From the NCBI GenBank assembly GCA_017534835.1, contig JAFXVT010000067.1, positions 1-64,000 of the forward strand: a stretch of DNA of 64,000 nucleotides, given 5' to 3'. Origin of the DNA: Ruminococcus sp. GTDB taxonomy: Bacteria; Bacillota; Clostridia; Oscillospirales; Ruminococcaceae. Shown here one piece after another: positions 33,245-42,315 of this stretch; position 1 is the stretch's first letter; each line of letters begins with the position of its first letter. The position numbers and the translations under genes were made by a program. The notes beneath the pieces were generated by a model. It was not told the origin of the DNA and ran no database searches. It saw nothing but the letters and a program-made list of their open reading frames with translations.

Positions 33245-33250
33245 ATTTTT

Positions 33251-33838
33251 ATGGATATTTCAGTTTCAGAACGCACACCGCGCCGCCCGTTCACCACAAA
33301 GGAGCTCACCTTTACGGCACTTATGGCGGTGCTCATCATCATATGCTCGTGGCTGAGCATTCCCACGGGCTCGGTAGATTTCACGCTCCAGACCTTCGCG
33401 GTCTTTTTCTCGCTTTCGCTGCTTGGCGGAAAAAACGGCACCTTCTCCGTGCTCGTCTACCTGCTTCTCGGAGCTGTCGGACTGCCGGTATTCGCCGAAT
33501 TCAAAGGCGGTATCGGAGCGCTGTTCGGTCTCACGGGCGGATATATACTCGGCTTCCTGCTTACAGCTCTCGTCTACTGGCTCGCAGAGCTGATACCTGT
33601 GAAGAATACCGTTCTTCGGATAGTCCGCAATGTCGCCGCTCTGCTCGTCGGACTTGCGCTGTGCTATCTGTTCGGGACGCTGTTGTTTATGCACATCTAC
33701 GGTCTGAACGGCAAGAGCATAACATTTTCCGCCGCCATTTCTGCCTGTGTGCTGCCGTATATCCTGTTTGACCTCGGAAAGCTCGCCGCGGCGGTTTTCC
33801 TTGCGGAGAGGCTGAGAAAACACATCAAGCTCAAATGA
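33251..33838 (+). CDS. bioY: Biotin transporter BioY (ECF S-component)
   Basis: A 195-residue membrane protein with about six helices that captures biotin as the substrate-binding part of an ECF transporter. Family marks: SIPTGSVDFTLQTFAVF (about residues 37-53), GGKNGTFSVLVYLLLGAVGLPVFAEFKGG, and GGYILGF. The ATPase and T-component are not in this window, so it must use shared ECF parts. The ATG at 33251 has GGAGGG 6 bases upstream. Confidence 0.95.
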   Translation: MDISVSERTPRRPFTTKELTFTALMAVLIIICSWLSIPTGSVDFTLQTFAVFFSLSLLGGKNGTFSVLVYLLLGAVGLPVFAEFKGGIGALFGLTGGYILGFLLTALVYWLAELIPVKNTVLRIVRNVAALLVGLALCYLFGTLLFMHIYGLNGKSITFSAAISACVLPYILFDLGKLAAAVFLAERLRKHIKLK

Positions 33839-33886
33839 AACAAAAGGTGCAGAAAGAGAATATCTTCGCGCACCTGCCGGAACGAT

Positions 33887-33929
33887 AAAGCCTGTATTTC
33901 GAGAAATCACCGAAATACAGGCTTTTCTT
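33887..33929 (+). terminator. Terminator of bioY
   Basis: AAAGCCTGTATTTCG and CGAAATACAGGCTTT form a 15-bp perfect stem with a 9-base loop, then TTCTTTT. Confidence 0.93.
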
Positions 33930-33985
33930 TTATCTATCCGAAACAGTTTCAACTATAATGCTATGAAAGAAGCCGGCAAACAACA

Positions 33986-34021
33986 AAAACGGACGAAGAG
34001 GCTTTCCCTCCCGTCCGTTTT
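33986..34021. terminator. Terminator of the dynamin-like operon
   Basis: AAAACGGACG and CGTCCGTTTT, a 10-bp stem with T-runs on both strands. It ends the minus-strand operon 16 bases after its last gene. Confidence 0.88.
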
Positions 34022-34036
34022 CATTATCAGTTTTTA

Positions 34037-35821
34037 TCAGACAGCCGCAGCTGAATCACCGAGTGCGCTGAACCGCTCTTTTATCGAGCTGAGTACATTG
34101 TTTATCTCTCCGACAGCTATGCGTATCTGCTGTTTGCTCTCCTCGTCCCGGCGTGCTGAAGCGGCAGTCTCGTCGAGGAGCTCGCTGAGCTCTGAGAACT
34201 GCTGAGCGAAGTATTCGGTGACCTGTTTCTTTGCTCTTTCGGAAAGGTCGCTGTATGCCTTTGAAAGTCCGGATATGGCGGAAAGCCTTATTTCCGGGTA
34301 CTGCGCCTGTATCTCCTTTACGAGGGCGGGAGCACTGTTCTGTATCTTATTGTGTCTTGCAGTGCCTGCGATGAAGCCGGTGACAGGTGATACAAACGGA
34401 AGCGCCGATAATCCGAAGAAATCCGAGTAATACGAGAACGTATCCACGGAAGTCCACGTCTTGTTCTGCATTGTTATGCGGAGACTGGGCGTTTTCATAT
34501 AGCTGCCGAGCGACAGATCCTTTGCAAGCTCAGCGTCGATGCTGTCGAGCTCATTGGAGATACTGAGCATAAAGCGGTCGTTGCAGCGTGTGATAGCCTC
34601 GTGTATCTTGTCGATACAGAAGAGGGCGTAATAGCGCTTGATGTCCTCTCCGTTCATATCAGTGAGGCTGTCGGCATCCTTTTGCATCCTGCTGATGAAT
34701 TCCTCCAGCCAGCGTATAGAGTCTGCACGGCACGCGCCTGTGATGGTGTCTATCCTGTTCATAGCCTTTTCCTGCTCGGCGATGAGCTTGTCGTTCTTTG
34801 CGCTCAGCTCGTCCGCCTTCATCTGTGCATCGCTTACGGACATATCGAGTCCCTGCGCGATCGCGTTCAGATCGCAGCTCACATCGGTGATGAGCGAGGT
34901 TATGAGGCGTTCTATCCTATCCGGGATAACGCTCTCGCGCTTGTCGGAGAGAAGGGAGGACAGCGCGCTCCGGAACATCTCGAAATTGCCTGAGACGTAC
35001 TTCCCGAGCTCCTCATTCGGCACAGTTGCGTCAAGCTGACGGTTCCTCTCGTCGAGCGAGCTTATCAGCAGCGGCTCGTGACCGGGAAGTATATCGGCTA
35101 TCCTTCTTCTTATCGTGTCCTTTATTCGTTCACAGTCATCGGCAGATTCGAGCATATCCGTGAAATTGCCGAGCAGGAAGAGGTCGGTGTAGCGCTGCGG
35201 AAGGATAGCTGTCCTGATGAAGAGCTGTTCCTGCACCGAGAGCGGATACGCAACGGAGAAAACGTAAACCACGGCGTCTGCTATCCTGAGGGCATCTGCG
35301 ACATCGTCCGTGAAATCCTCCATAGCGTCGCCGAGACCGGGCGTGTCGATGATATTAATGTCCTTGAGTATAGCGACAGGACGCTTCAGCTCGAGCCGGG
35401 CAGGTCTTTCGCCGAGCTCGCCGAGAATGCCTCTGAGCTTTTCGCAGGTGAGCTCCTCGTCGCTGAGACGGAGCTGTCTGCCGTCCCTGAGTATGAGCAG
35501 GTTTTCGTGAGCACCATAGCTTATGCGGTTGAGAGTGATAGTTTCGGTCGTGACGTTGGTCGTAACGACGTCTTCGCCGAGGAGGGCGTTAATGATGCTC
35601 GATTTGCCGCGCTTGAATTCGCCGCATACAACGATAGTGAGCGGAATATCCTTCTGCTTGCGTATGTCGGAATCCCATCTGTTCAGCTTTTCGATGAGTC
35701 TGTTTCCGAGCAGGGTTCGGTATTTTGAATCATATCTGTAGGTGCTCAGCTTGTCGAGCTCCGCCTCGAGCACCTGAGTGAGCTCGGCGCCGTTATATGT
35801 TATCCTGTCCTTCAACTCCAT
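34037..35821 (-). CDS. Dynamin-like GTPase (third in operon)
   Basis: A 594-residue bacterial dynamin-like protein. G1 is GEFKRGKSS (about residues 67-75), a G2-type Thr lies in TTETITLNR, G3 is DTPGLGD (about residues 160-166), and a G4-type NFTD is used in place of NKxD. A long helical region follows (about residues 290-590) with a short hydrophobic stretch (FFGLSALPFVSPVTGFIAG) that could touch membrane. Its ATG overlaps the M48 stop by one base. It differs greatly from the other two dynamin-like proteins in this operon outside the GTPase domain. Such proteins remodel or tether membranes; the specific role here is unknown. Confidence 0.9.
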   Translation of the reverse strand: MELKDRITYNGAELTQVLEAELDKLSTYRYDSKYRTLLGNRLIEKLNRWDSDIRKQKDIPLTIVVCGEFKRGKSSIINALLGEDVVTTNVTTETITLNRISYGAHENLLILRDGRQLRLSDEELTCEKLRGILGELGERPARLELKRPVAILKDINIIDTPGLGDAMEDFTDDVADALRIADAVVYVFSVAYPLSVQEQLFIRTAILPQRYTDLFLLGNFTDMLESADDCERIKDTIRRRIADILPGHEPLLISSLDERNRQLDATVPNEELGKYVSGNFEMFRSALSSLLSDKRESVIPDRIERLITSLITDVSCDLNAIAQGLDMSVSDAQMKADELSAKNDKLIAEQEKAMNRIDTITGACRADSIRWLEEFISRMQKDADSLTDMNGEDIKRYYALFCIDKIHEAITRCNDRFMLSISNELDSIDAELAKDLSLGSYMKTPSLRITMQNKTWTSVDTFSYYSDFFGLSALPFVSPVTGFIAGTARHNKIQNSAPALVKEIQAQYPEIRLSAISGLSKAYSDLSERAKKQVTEYFAQQFSELSELLDETAASARRDEESKQQIRIAVGEINNVLSSIKERFSALGDSAAAV

Positions 35822-36813
35822 TACTTCACGCCCTTTCCTAATACATCTATGAGCTGCATACAGCGTTCGTCAACGAGAGCCTTGCTGCGCACGAGCTGAC
35901 CCGGCTTCTGTAATTCGGGACGCCAGCTGAAGAAGGTCTCACAGTTTGCGAACTCTATCTCTGCGGCAACTCTTTTCGCCGTATACGGGTGGCTCACGAA
36001 CAGCTCTGATATCTTGCTGGGATTCTCCCTTGAATCCTTCATCTGCTGCTTGATAGCCTCGATGTCTACAGGCAGTGACACCTTGTCTGATACGTCAACG
36101 GCTGCATACATCAGCTTTGCCGTCTGCATGAAGCAGGTATCGGGTGTGTCGGTGCATATAAGACCGGCTCTGTCGGCGGTCACCTCAGCTGCGCGTGACC
36201 ACATTTTTACTGTCAGCATCGCAGCGGTCGATATGAGGCTGCCGAACTCCTTCACCAGGAGCGATGCAAGTCCCGCACCCGTCAAAACAGCCATGTTTGC
36301 GAGAGTATAGTAGGGGATATGGGCGTTCTGTATGTGTCCGCATTCGTGACCGATAACGCCCTTCAGCTCATTGAGCGGATAGCGCCTCAGCAGCAGGTTG
36401 CCGATGACGATGAAGGGCTCTATCTCGTCAGAGCCGTAAGCGAATGCGTTGAAGGTGTCGTCGTTCGTAACGAACAGGTTCGGCACGCCGATGCCGAGTG
36501 TCTGCGCACATTCGCAGCCGAGCTCATAGATCTCCGGGAACTGGTTCGGTCCGACCTCGAGCCACTTCTGACGCGCCGAGTGCATCGCCTTTGTGGCTTC
36601 GGTAGAGCATATCCTCTTTGCGATGGTGTAGAGCCCGGGGATAGAGTCGAGCTTCTTTCTGACCTCAAGGTCAGCCGAGTAAGCGTAGTCCATTATGTTA
36701 GTTCCGACGAGATGCCTGCTCTGCTCGGATCTTTTCATCTTCACATAGTTCTCGAAGCTGCAATCGATACCGCCGAGCGGCGACATACTTTCTGTTTTCA
36801 TCAGTTCCGGCAT
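35821..36813 (-). CDS. M48-family zinc metalloprotease
   Basis: A 330-residue protein with an M48-type peptidase domain: GVIGHECGHIQNAH gives HExxH (zinc His pair and catalytic Glu), and WSRAAEVTADRAG supplies the third ligand Glu. FVTNDDTFNAFAYGSDEIEPFIVIG is the family strand region. One moderately hydrophobic stretch (MAVLTGAGLASLLVKEF, about residue 172 onward) may associate with membrane; no signal peptide. It lies between two dynamin-like genes, 14 bases after one and overlapping the other, so it works with them. It could process or regulate the GTPases (inference). GGGAGGT precedes the ATG. Confidence 0.92.
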   Translation of the reverse strand: MPELMKTESMSPLGGIDCSFENYVKMKRSEQSRHLVGTNIMDYAYSADLEVRKKLDSIPGLYTIAKRICSTEATKAMHSARQKWLEVGPNQFPEIYELGCECAQTLGIGVPNLFVTNDDTFNAFAYGSDEIEPFIVIGNLLLRRYPLNELKGVIGHECGHIQNAHIPYYTLANMAVLTGAGLASLLVKEFGSLISTAAMLTVKMWSRAAEVTADRAGLICTDTPDTCFMQTAKLMYAAVDVSDKVSLPVDIEAIKQQMKDSRENPSKISELFVSHPYTAKRVAAEIEFANCETFFSWRPELQKPGQLVRSKALVDERCMQLIDVLGKGVK

Positions 36814-36827
36814 ATACTCTACCTCCC

Positions 36828-38894
36828 TTATGCCTTATTGAGCGCGGAATTGAGCTTCTCGCGCAGTGGCTGTATATTCTCGATGACCTCGCGGATGCTC
36901 TGAGCATAGCTTTCGAGCTCTTTTTCGGTGTTCTTGCGGTTCTCAGCGTTCATTTCGAGGTCGACGTGTATCTGAGTGAGGGTCTCCTCAAGGGTCCTGA
37001 GCGAGTTCTCCCATTCACTGTCGATGCTGTCAGCAACTGAGCTGTAGAGCTCATCGCAGGTCGTTCTGAACCAGTTCTCGAGCGCCTCGCTCTTGCGGAG
37101 CTCGTTCATATTTTCGCGGGCAGCGTCGAGGAGCTGTGCTCTGACCTGCTCGGCAGGCGGAATTGATTCGCCCTTAGCCTTGCCGAACACGAACCTTGTA
37201 ACAGCCTTTCCGCCGAATGTGGAAGCAGCTCCCATAATGATTGCGAAGGGGATACCGACAACGGGAGTCGCAAGCAGCCCGAGAGCAACGGCTGTTCCGA
37301 TAGCCGCACCTGAGACGCCGCCGACGAGGGCGCCCTTCAGACCGTAGTTTTTGTATCCGGAGATGAGGCTTCCGAGACCGGGGACAGCCATACCCGTGAG
37401 GAAGACTGTACCGTAAATGGCAGCTGTATCTATGAGCGCGCCGGAGATACCGCCGACAACGCTGCTCAGAGCCGGCTTTGCGATAGATACTCTTATGTCG
37501 GAGAGGTCCTTGTTGAACTTCTCGCCGAAGCTGTTCATAGCGTCGACGTCCCTGCCGATGCTCTCGTGGAGCTTTGTGAGGAGACGTTCGGTGCTGATAG
37601 CGAGCGATCCCTCTATCTTTTTGTTTATCTCGCCGGAGATCTTTTCGGTGAACTCCTCCATAGCGCTCTTGTTTTTGAAATCGAGGCTGTCGAGGGGATA
37701 CGCCGCGATGAAGCCCTCGACATCGTCTGAAACGTCGTCATAAGCCTTTTTCAGCTCTGGGAGAAGGTCGTAGAAGAGAGTGCCGCTCTTTGAGCGGAGA
37801 CGGAGTATCTCCTCCTTTTTCCGGGCTCTCGTATCCTCTATCTTAGCGATAGAATCCCTCTGTATCTGTTCAAATTCGGCAGCGCTCATCTCGAGTGCGT
37901 CGCGTCTTGTAGCGATCGTCTGAAGAGCCTCATTTCCTGTGCTCATCAGCATATTTATCGGGTGGATGAGGTCGAGCAGACCTCTCTCCTCGGTGAGCAG
38001 ATAGGACAGCGCCTCTTCGAAATCCTTGTAGCCGCTCTCCTCGACCATATCGGGCGAATTCTTCATTTTGCCCTTCAGAGCACGCTTTGCGGAGACAGGT
38101 ATGAGCTTTATCGAGCCTATTTTTTCCTTCGCGGACCTGTACTCAGGCGAATCATCACCGTAAACACGGGCGGTCTTGTCGAGCACGCTTGTGGCTATCT
38201 TGTCCTTGATGTGGTCGAGTATCCTCTGACGCTCGTCCTCATCTACGAGGTCTATCTTGTTCACTACAAAAATGATGCGTCCGAGATCGCTCGTCATCAC
38301 CTTGCTGCGGACGAATTCAGCCTCGCTCGCGGAAAACGGTGACTGCGGAACGATGACCATGATTATTGCATCGAGGGTAGGTATAACGTTTTCGGAAATG
38401 GCGGTCATGCGTTCATCGTCGTTCAGACCGGGAGTATCGACTATCTGCACTCCGTTCTGACAGAAGGGCGTGGGATAGTACACAACGGCGTCTTCAACGT
38501 TCTCGGCATTGCGCTCGGATTCCTCCGTCAGCTTCGTAACGTAGTCGGAGAGCTGTTCGACAGCGACAGTTGAAACAGTGCCGTCCTTGAAGTGTATCTC
38601 GGCACGTTTTTCAGTGTCCCATCTTATGTAGTTGAGAGTCGCGGAGCAGGGGACGATGTCCGCCGGGACTATCTCCTGTCCGAGAAGTGCGTTTATAACG
38701 GTGCTCTTTCCGCGCTTGAATTCTCCCATGATACCAACGGAGAAAACGTGGCTGCGGAGCTTTTCGCTGAGCTTGCCGAGCTCTGTCGCCTGAGCCTCCA
38801 TATTCAGCTTCCGGCAGACGGAATCGACGGACGATATACCTACTGTTACATCCGTGACCATAGCCTGATAGCCTGAGTAAGCGCTGCTGCTCAT
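36828..38894 (-). CDS. Dynamin-like GTPase with hydrophobic membrane region (second in operon)
   Basis: A 688-residue dynamin-like protein. G1 GEFKRGKSTVINALLG, switch PCSATLNYI, G3 DTPGLNDDERM, G4 NKID (VVNKIDLVDEDE). After a long coiled region there is a Gly/Ala-rich hydrophobic segment (about residues 475-580, VVGGISGALID ... ATPVVGIPFAIIMGAAS) that should insert in or span the membrane, then a coiled C-terminus. The start at 38894 is fixed by AAGGAGGT. It is the membrane-anchored member of the three, flanked by the zinc-ribbon gene and the M48 gene. Confidence 0.92.
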   Translation of the reverse strand: MSSSAYSGYQAMVTDVTVGISSVDSVCRKLNMEAQATELGKLSEKLRSHVFSVGIMGEFKRGKSTVINALLGQEIVPADIVPCSATLNYIRWDTEKRAEIHFKDGTVSTVAVEQLSDYVTKLTEESERNAENVEDAVVYYPTPFCQNGVQIVDTPGLNDDERMTAISENVIPTLDAIIMVIVPQSPFSASEAEFVRSKVMTSDLGRIIFVVNKIDLVDEDERQRILDHIKDKIATSVLDKTARVYGDDSPEYRSAKEKIGSIKLIPVSAKRALKGKMKNSPDMVEESGYKDFEEALSYLLTEERGLLDLIHPINMLMSTGNEALQTIATRRDALEMSAAEFEQIQRDSIAKIEDTRARKKEEILRLRSKSGTLFYDLLPELKKAYDDVSDDVEGFIAAYPLDSLDFKNKSAMEEFTEKISGEINKKIEGSLAISTERLLTKLHESIGRDVDAMNSFGEKFNKDLSDIRVSIAKPALSSVVGGISGALIDTAAIYGTVFLTGMAVPGLGSLISGYKNYGLKGALVGGVSGAAIGTAVALGLLATPVVGIPFAIIMGAASTFGGKAVTRFVFGKAKGESIPPAEQVRAQLLDAARENMNELRKSEALENWFRTTCDELYSSVADSIDSEWENSLRTLEETLTQIHVDLEMNAENRKNTEKELESYAQSIREVIENIQPLREKLNSALNKA

Positions 38895-38934
38895 ATAATA
38901 CCTCCTTATCACCTGCTCTTAGCGGTGTTATTTA

Positions 38935-39120
38935 TCATTTCTGTGTCAGCAGAGTTCCGCATTTCCGGCAGAAAACCGCGTCCTTTTCATCTGTGTTCCT
39001 GCACAGCGGACATACCGGGTCACGCACGACCGGCTTTCCGCAGCCCGGACAGAACCGCGAATCAGCGGCTATCTTGTGTCCGCAGTGCTCACAGGTCTCA
39101 CCCTTTATAAAATCAAACAT
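38935..39120 (-). CDS. Double zinc-ribbon small protein
   Basis: A 61-residue protein with four CxxC pairs (CEHC, CPGC, CPLC, CRKC), forming two zinc ribbons of the DZR / zinc_ribbon_2 kind, with an N-terminal MFDFIKGE. The ATG at 39120 has GGGGAGG 6 bases upstream and overlaps the previous dynamin-like gene by 8 bases. Such ribbons usually mediate protein-protein contact. Its place in the middle of the dynamin-like operon suggests an adaptor for these GTPases (inference). Confidence 0.88.
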   Translation of the reverse strand: MFDFIKGETCEHCGHKIAADSRFCPGCGKPVVRDPVCPLCRNTDEKDAVFCRKCGTLLTQK

Positions 39121-40930
39121 TGCTATCCTCCCCGTCAGAAGTCCCGGCGAGCTGAGCTGCGATCGCGTCCGCACGCTCGGTGTGGCGTTTGAATTCGATG
39201 TCAGCGGTCAGGAGCTTTGCGTTTTTCTCTGAGAGCTCATTTGCGAGCGCTACAACTATGTCCTTATCGGCAAAAGCAGCTCTGTAGAATTCGGCGAGCG
39301 AGTTCTTCCACTCCTCGCAGTATTCGCGGACGGCTTCGGCATAGTGTGAAAAAGTAGTCACTATAGCCATTTTCACGCCCGGTATTATGTCTGTTCCGGT
39401 GAGCACCTCAATATCCGGTATCGGCGAAAACAGCCATTCCGGCTCCGGGAACGGGTGCTCGCTGAGCCATTTTCCGCGGAGGACCTCCGGCATATCCGGA
39501 GCTTCATGTCCGGTCTCCTGCGGCATCGCACAGCAGAGCGAATCGTAGGCGACCTCCATCTGACCGCCCACGGTCTCGCACACCTCATCGCCGAATTGTG
39601 ACATAAGCTTGTCCGCCTCTTTCTTTGCGGAATCAAGTGCCGCTCTCACGGCTTCGGACGTGTAGGTGTCCTTCTTTATCGTATAGAGCTGACCGATAAA
39701 GGTGTCGCGGACGTTGTCGAGAGCCTCATACATCGAAAAACGGTAAGCTCCGCTGAGACCTTTGTATCGCTTGACGAGCGGCTGGTCGACGAATTCGTCG
39801 CGCTGAGCCGGTGATTTCAGCGTATCGAGCCCGAGCTGGCTGATACCCTTTGAAAACGCGAGCTTTACGCCGGTGAGCTCCTTGTCGCCGCTCAGCAGGA
39901 AGGCGTTTATCTTCTTCTGGCGCTCGATGATCCTGTCACGGCTGGCGTTGAGATAGGTCACCTCATTGGCGTGCCACAGCGGGAGAGAGCCTTTCAGCTC
40001 TGCTGCGTAATCGGCGGCATTCAGGCGTATATCGGTGCTCTGCGCGGCAGTGAGCAGGTCGAGGAGCTCCTTCTTGAACTTCGGGAAGCGGCTCAGTCTG
40101 AGCATTTCCTCGCTGTCGTGGATGAAGCCCTGCAAGGCGAGCACGGACGATACACCGAAAATATCGGGGGCGCTGAGTATGCGCTCAGCCTTTTCGAGAA
40201 GCTCGGGCTGCTCGGCGAAGCGTGAGGCTGCACGCTTCATCAGGTCGCCGGAGATGCGTCGTTTTATGTAGGCTATCATCTTATCCTGGTCGTCGGTGTC
40301 ATCGGAAACTGCGTCGATGTATGTGACAACGAAGACGATGTGGCGTATACCGTGTTCGGCTATCATCAGGAGGATGAGGTCCTGCTCGGTGATACTCAGG
40401 GGTTCCTGCGCAGAGATGACCATAACTGCGGCATCTATCTCACCTACGACGCCGAGAGTCACCGCTGTCATAGCCTCGTCGTCATTGAGACCGGGAGTGT
40501 CAATGAGGTCGATGTGGTTTTTGCAGAAAACAGAGGGATAAAAGACTGTGATCTCCTTTATCCGGCTCGCGCGCTCAGCCCTTTCGGCATCGCGTTTCGT
40601 TGCGAAATCCGCGAGCTGTTCGATAGTTGCACTTTCTCGTGTGCCGTCCTTGTAGAGGACGGAGATACGCTTCTCCTCACTGTAGGTCACGCGCGTGATC
40701 GCCGCTGTCATCGGAAGGACAGAGGTCGGCAGTACCTCCGTACCGAGGAGGGCGTTTATCATACTCGACTTGCCGCGCTTGAACTCACCGATAACAGCGA
40801 CGCGGTAGAGCTGAGAGGCTGTCCTGTCGGCACATTCGCGTATTTCCTGAGAGATAAGGGCGCCGTCGGTGTAGTGGCCTGCGAGCTTGCTCATCTCGCA
40901 GAGCAGCTCATATATCTGAAATTCGTTCAT
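39113..40930 (-). CDS. Dynamin-like GTPase (first in operon)
   Basis: A 605-residue dynamin-like protein: G1 GEFKRGKSSMINALLG (about residues 48-63), MTAAITRV switch, G3 DTPGLNDDEAM, G4 position VTYIDAVSD, where the usual NK is replaced by TY. The C-terminal half is helical, without a clear membrane span. First gene of a five-gene operon behind a perfect promoter. The ribosome site (GGCGGAA) is modest. G1 and G3 are closely similar to those of the second dynamin-like protein, consistent with old duplication and division of labour as in other paired bacterial dynamins. Confidence 0.9.
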   Translation of the reverse strand: MNEFQIYELLCEMSKLAGHYTDGALISQEIRECADRTASQLYRVAVIGEFKRGKSSMINALLGTEVLPTSVLPMTAAITRVTYSEEKRISVLYKDGTRESATIEQLADFATKRDAERAERASRIKEITVFYPSVFCKNHIDLIDTPGLNDDEAMTAVTLGVVGEIDAAVMVISAQEPLSITEQDLILLMIAEHGIRHIVFVVTYIDAVSDDTDDQDKMIAYIKRRISGDLMKRAASRFAEQPELLEKAERILSAPDIFGVSSVLALQGFIHDSEEMLRLSRFPKFKKELLDLLTAAQSTDIRLNAADYAAELKGSLPLWHANEVTYLNASRDRIIERQKKINAFLLSGDKELTGVKLAFSKGISQLGLDTLKSPAQRDEFVDQPLVKRYKGLSGAYRFSMYEALDNVRDTFIGQLYTIKKDTYTSEAVRAALDSAKKEADKLMSQFGDEVCETVGGQMEVAYDSLCCAMPQETGHEAPDMPEVLRGKWLSEHPFPEPEWLFSPIPDIEVLTGTDIIPGVKMAIVTTFSHYAEAVREYCEEWKNSLAEFYRAAFADKDIVVALANELSEKNAKLLTADIEFKRHTERADAIAAQLAGTSDGEDSNV

Positions 40931-40981
40931 ATTTTTTCCGCCGTTCTTGTCGAAGTGACAAATTAGTGAAATAATACTTAT

Positions 40982-41010
40982 ATTATACTCGCAAAGAATA
41001 GATGTGTCAA
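40982..41010 (-). promoter_or_regulatory. Promoter of the dynamin-like operon
   Basis: TTGACA (41010-41005) and TATAAT (40987-40982) on the minus strand, 17-base spacer: a strong housekeeping promoter. Confidence 0.9.
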
Positions 41011-41094
41011 TACGTTTTTTAACAAAATCTTCAAAATTCGCTGCCTTCGCCCGAAATATTTGTATAAATCATCAACGTATACGGCGGATCGGGT

Positions 41095-41123
41095 AAAAAA
41101 AACCGTCCCCGGCTGAGGACGGT
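41095..41123 (-). terminator. Terminator of the cation-efflux gene
   Basis: ACCGTCC and GGACGGT form the stem on the minus strand, followed by eight T. It separates the efflux gene from the dynamin-like operon. Confidence 0.85.
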
Positions 41124-41129
41124 ATATAT

Positions 41130-42038
41130 TTATTCTATATCGGGGTTGACGTGTACCATGCAATGCTTGACTCCGGGGAAGCTCTCCTCTATCGCATCGT
41201 GAACATTTTCGGCTGTGTTATGGGCTTCAACGAGGGTCTTGCGGGAGTCCATAAGTATCTCGACCTCGACGTATATCTTTGAACCGAAAAGACGTGTCTT
41301 CAGCTCGTCTATACCGAGCACGTCCTTGTTTGCGAGTATCACCTCGCGCATTTTCGCCTCGGTCTCCTCGGGGCAGGACCTGTCGACCATCTTGTTCACG
41401 GCATCGCGGAAGATGTCGAGCGCGGCTTTGAGAATGAACACACATATCACGACGCTTGCAAGTGGATCGAGCGACGGGAATCCCATTCTTGCGCCGAGAA
41501 TACCTGCAAACGAGCCGACCGACGAGAGCGCATCCGAGCGGTGATGCCATGCGTCGGCGAGGAGAGCTCCGGAGGCTATTTTTTTTGCCGTATGCTTCGT
41601 GTAGTGGAACATTGCCTCCTTCACGATGACAGAGACGACAGCCGCGATCAGCGCAAGAACTCCCGGTACGGCAAGCTCCTCGCGATTCGCGGAGGCTATC
41701 TTGCGGATGCCTGCGAGACCTATCCCGATGCCCGTACCGGCGAGTACGACCGCAAGTATCACTGCCGCAACGCACTCCATACGCTCGTGACCATAGGGGT
41801 GTTCCTTGTCAGGCTTTTTGTCTGCGAGCTTGACTCCGGCGATGACGACGAAGGTGCTGAAAACGTCCGAGGCAGAATGTACCGCGTCCGAGATCATAGC
41901 GCCTGAGCCTGCGATGATACCGGCGATGAGCTTGAGTGCGGACAGCACGATGTTCACGATTATGCTGACTATCGAGACTCTTATCGCTTCGGCGGTCTCA
42001 GTGCCGGTATTTTCAGTCTGTGTTACCTCACTGTTCAT
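41130..42038 (-). CDS. Cation diffusion facilitator (CDF) efflux protein
   Basis: A 302-residue metal/proton antiporter of the CDF family, with about six membrane helices and a cytoplasmic C-terminal domain. Metal-site motifs: HSASDVFS in helix 2 (His-x3-Asp) and HHRSDALSS in helix 5. The C-terminal domain contains IDELKTRLFGSKIYVEVEIL and a terminal GVKHCMVHVNP. Mn, Co/Ni or Zn are possible; residues alone do not decide. Start at 42038 is set by GGAG 8 bases upstream; a longer open frame overlaps the terminator hairpin and is leader. It is controlled by the long leader described separately. It stands between the dynamin-like operon and the VWA/kinase-like operon. Confidence 0.93.
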   Translation of the reverse strand: MNSEVTQTENTGTETAEAIRVSIVSIIVNIVLSALKLIAGIIAGSGAMISDAVHSASDVFSTFVVIAGVKLADKKPDKEHPYGHERMECVAAVILAVVLAGTGIGIGLAGIRKIASANREELAVPGVLALIAAVVSVIVKEAMFHYTKHTAKKIASGALLADAWHHRSDALSSVGSFAGILGARMGFPSLDPLASVVICVFILKAALDIFRDAVNKMVDRSCPEETEAKMREVILANKDVLGIDELKTRLFGSKIYVEVEILMDSRKTLVEAHNTAENVHDAIEESFPGVKHCMVHVNPDIE

Positions 42039-42045
42039 TCTATCA

Positions 42046-42309
42046 ACTCCAAAAAAAGCATCTGCGGAACAAGTATCATGTCCCGCAGATGCCGTATCTG
42101 CTGCGTTTCCGCCCGACCGCACAGAGCAATAGCCCTGCCGTCTGTTCTGTATATCATATGCTCCTGCAAGCGGATCTATGCCTGCTTGTTGAGCTCTTCC
42201 CGGCTTATCAGCTCATCGGGCGTGCGGGCTGCGAGTACGACTGTTCTCGTTCATTTTGCAGGGGAAGGTGCATCTGGACCTGTGTATCATCCGCACTTTG
42301 AGAGCTCTT
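42046..42309 (-). promoter_or_regulatory. 5' leader with terminator/antiterminator switch (candidate metal riboswitch)
   Basis: The transcript from the promoter at 42316-42344 has about 270 untranslated bases. At its end, GCATCTGCGG / CCGCAGATGC (42058-42092) and a run of seven T form a strong terminator just before the efflux ribosome site. The upstream sequence can instead pair as GCAGAT / ATCTGC (42085-42101), which uses the same arm and blocks the terminator. Motifs AGCAGGCA and GCGGGACA and the position before a CDF gene recall the NiCo (czcD) riboswitch, and AACAAG / CTTGTT could close its first stem. The class is not proven. Confidence 0.65.
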
Positions 42310-42315
42310 CTACTT

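Noticed and set aside
42046..42309. T-box leader for the efflux gene
   Set aside because: The GGTGGNACCGCGG antiterminator motif is missing, and the downstream gene is not linked to amino acids.
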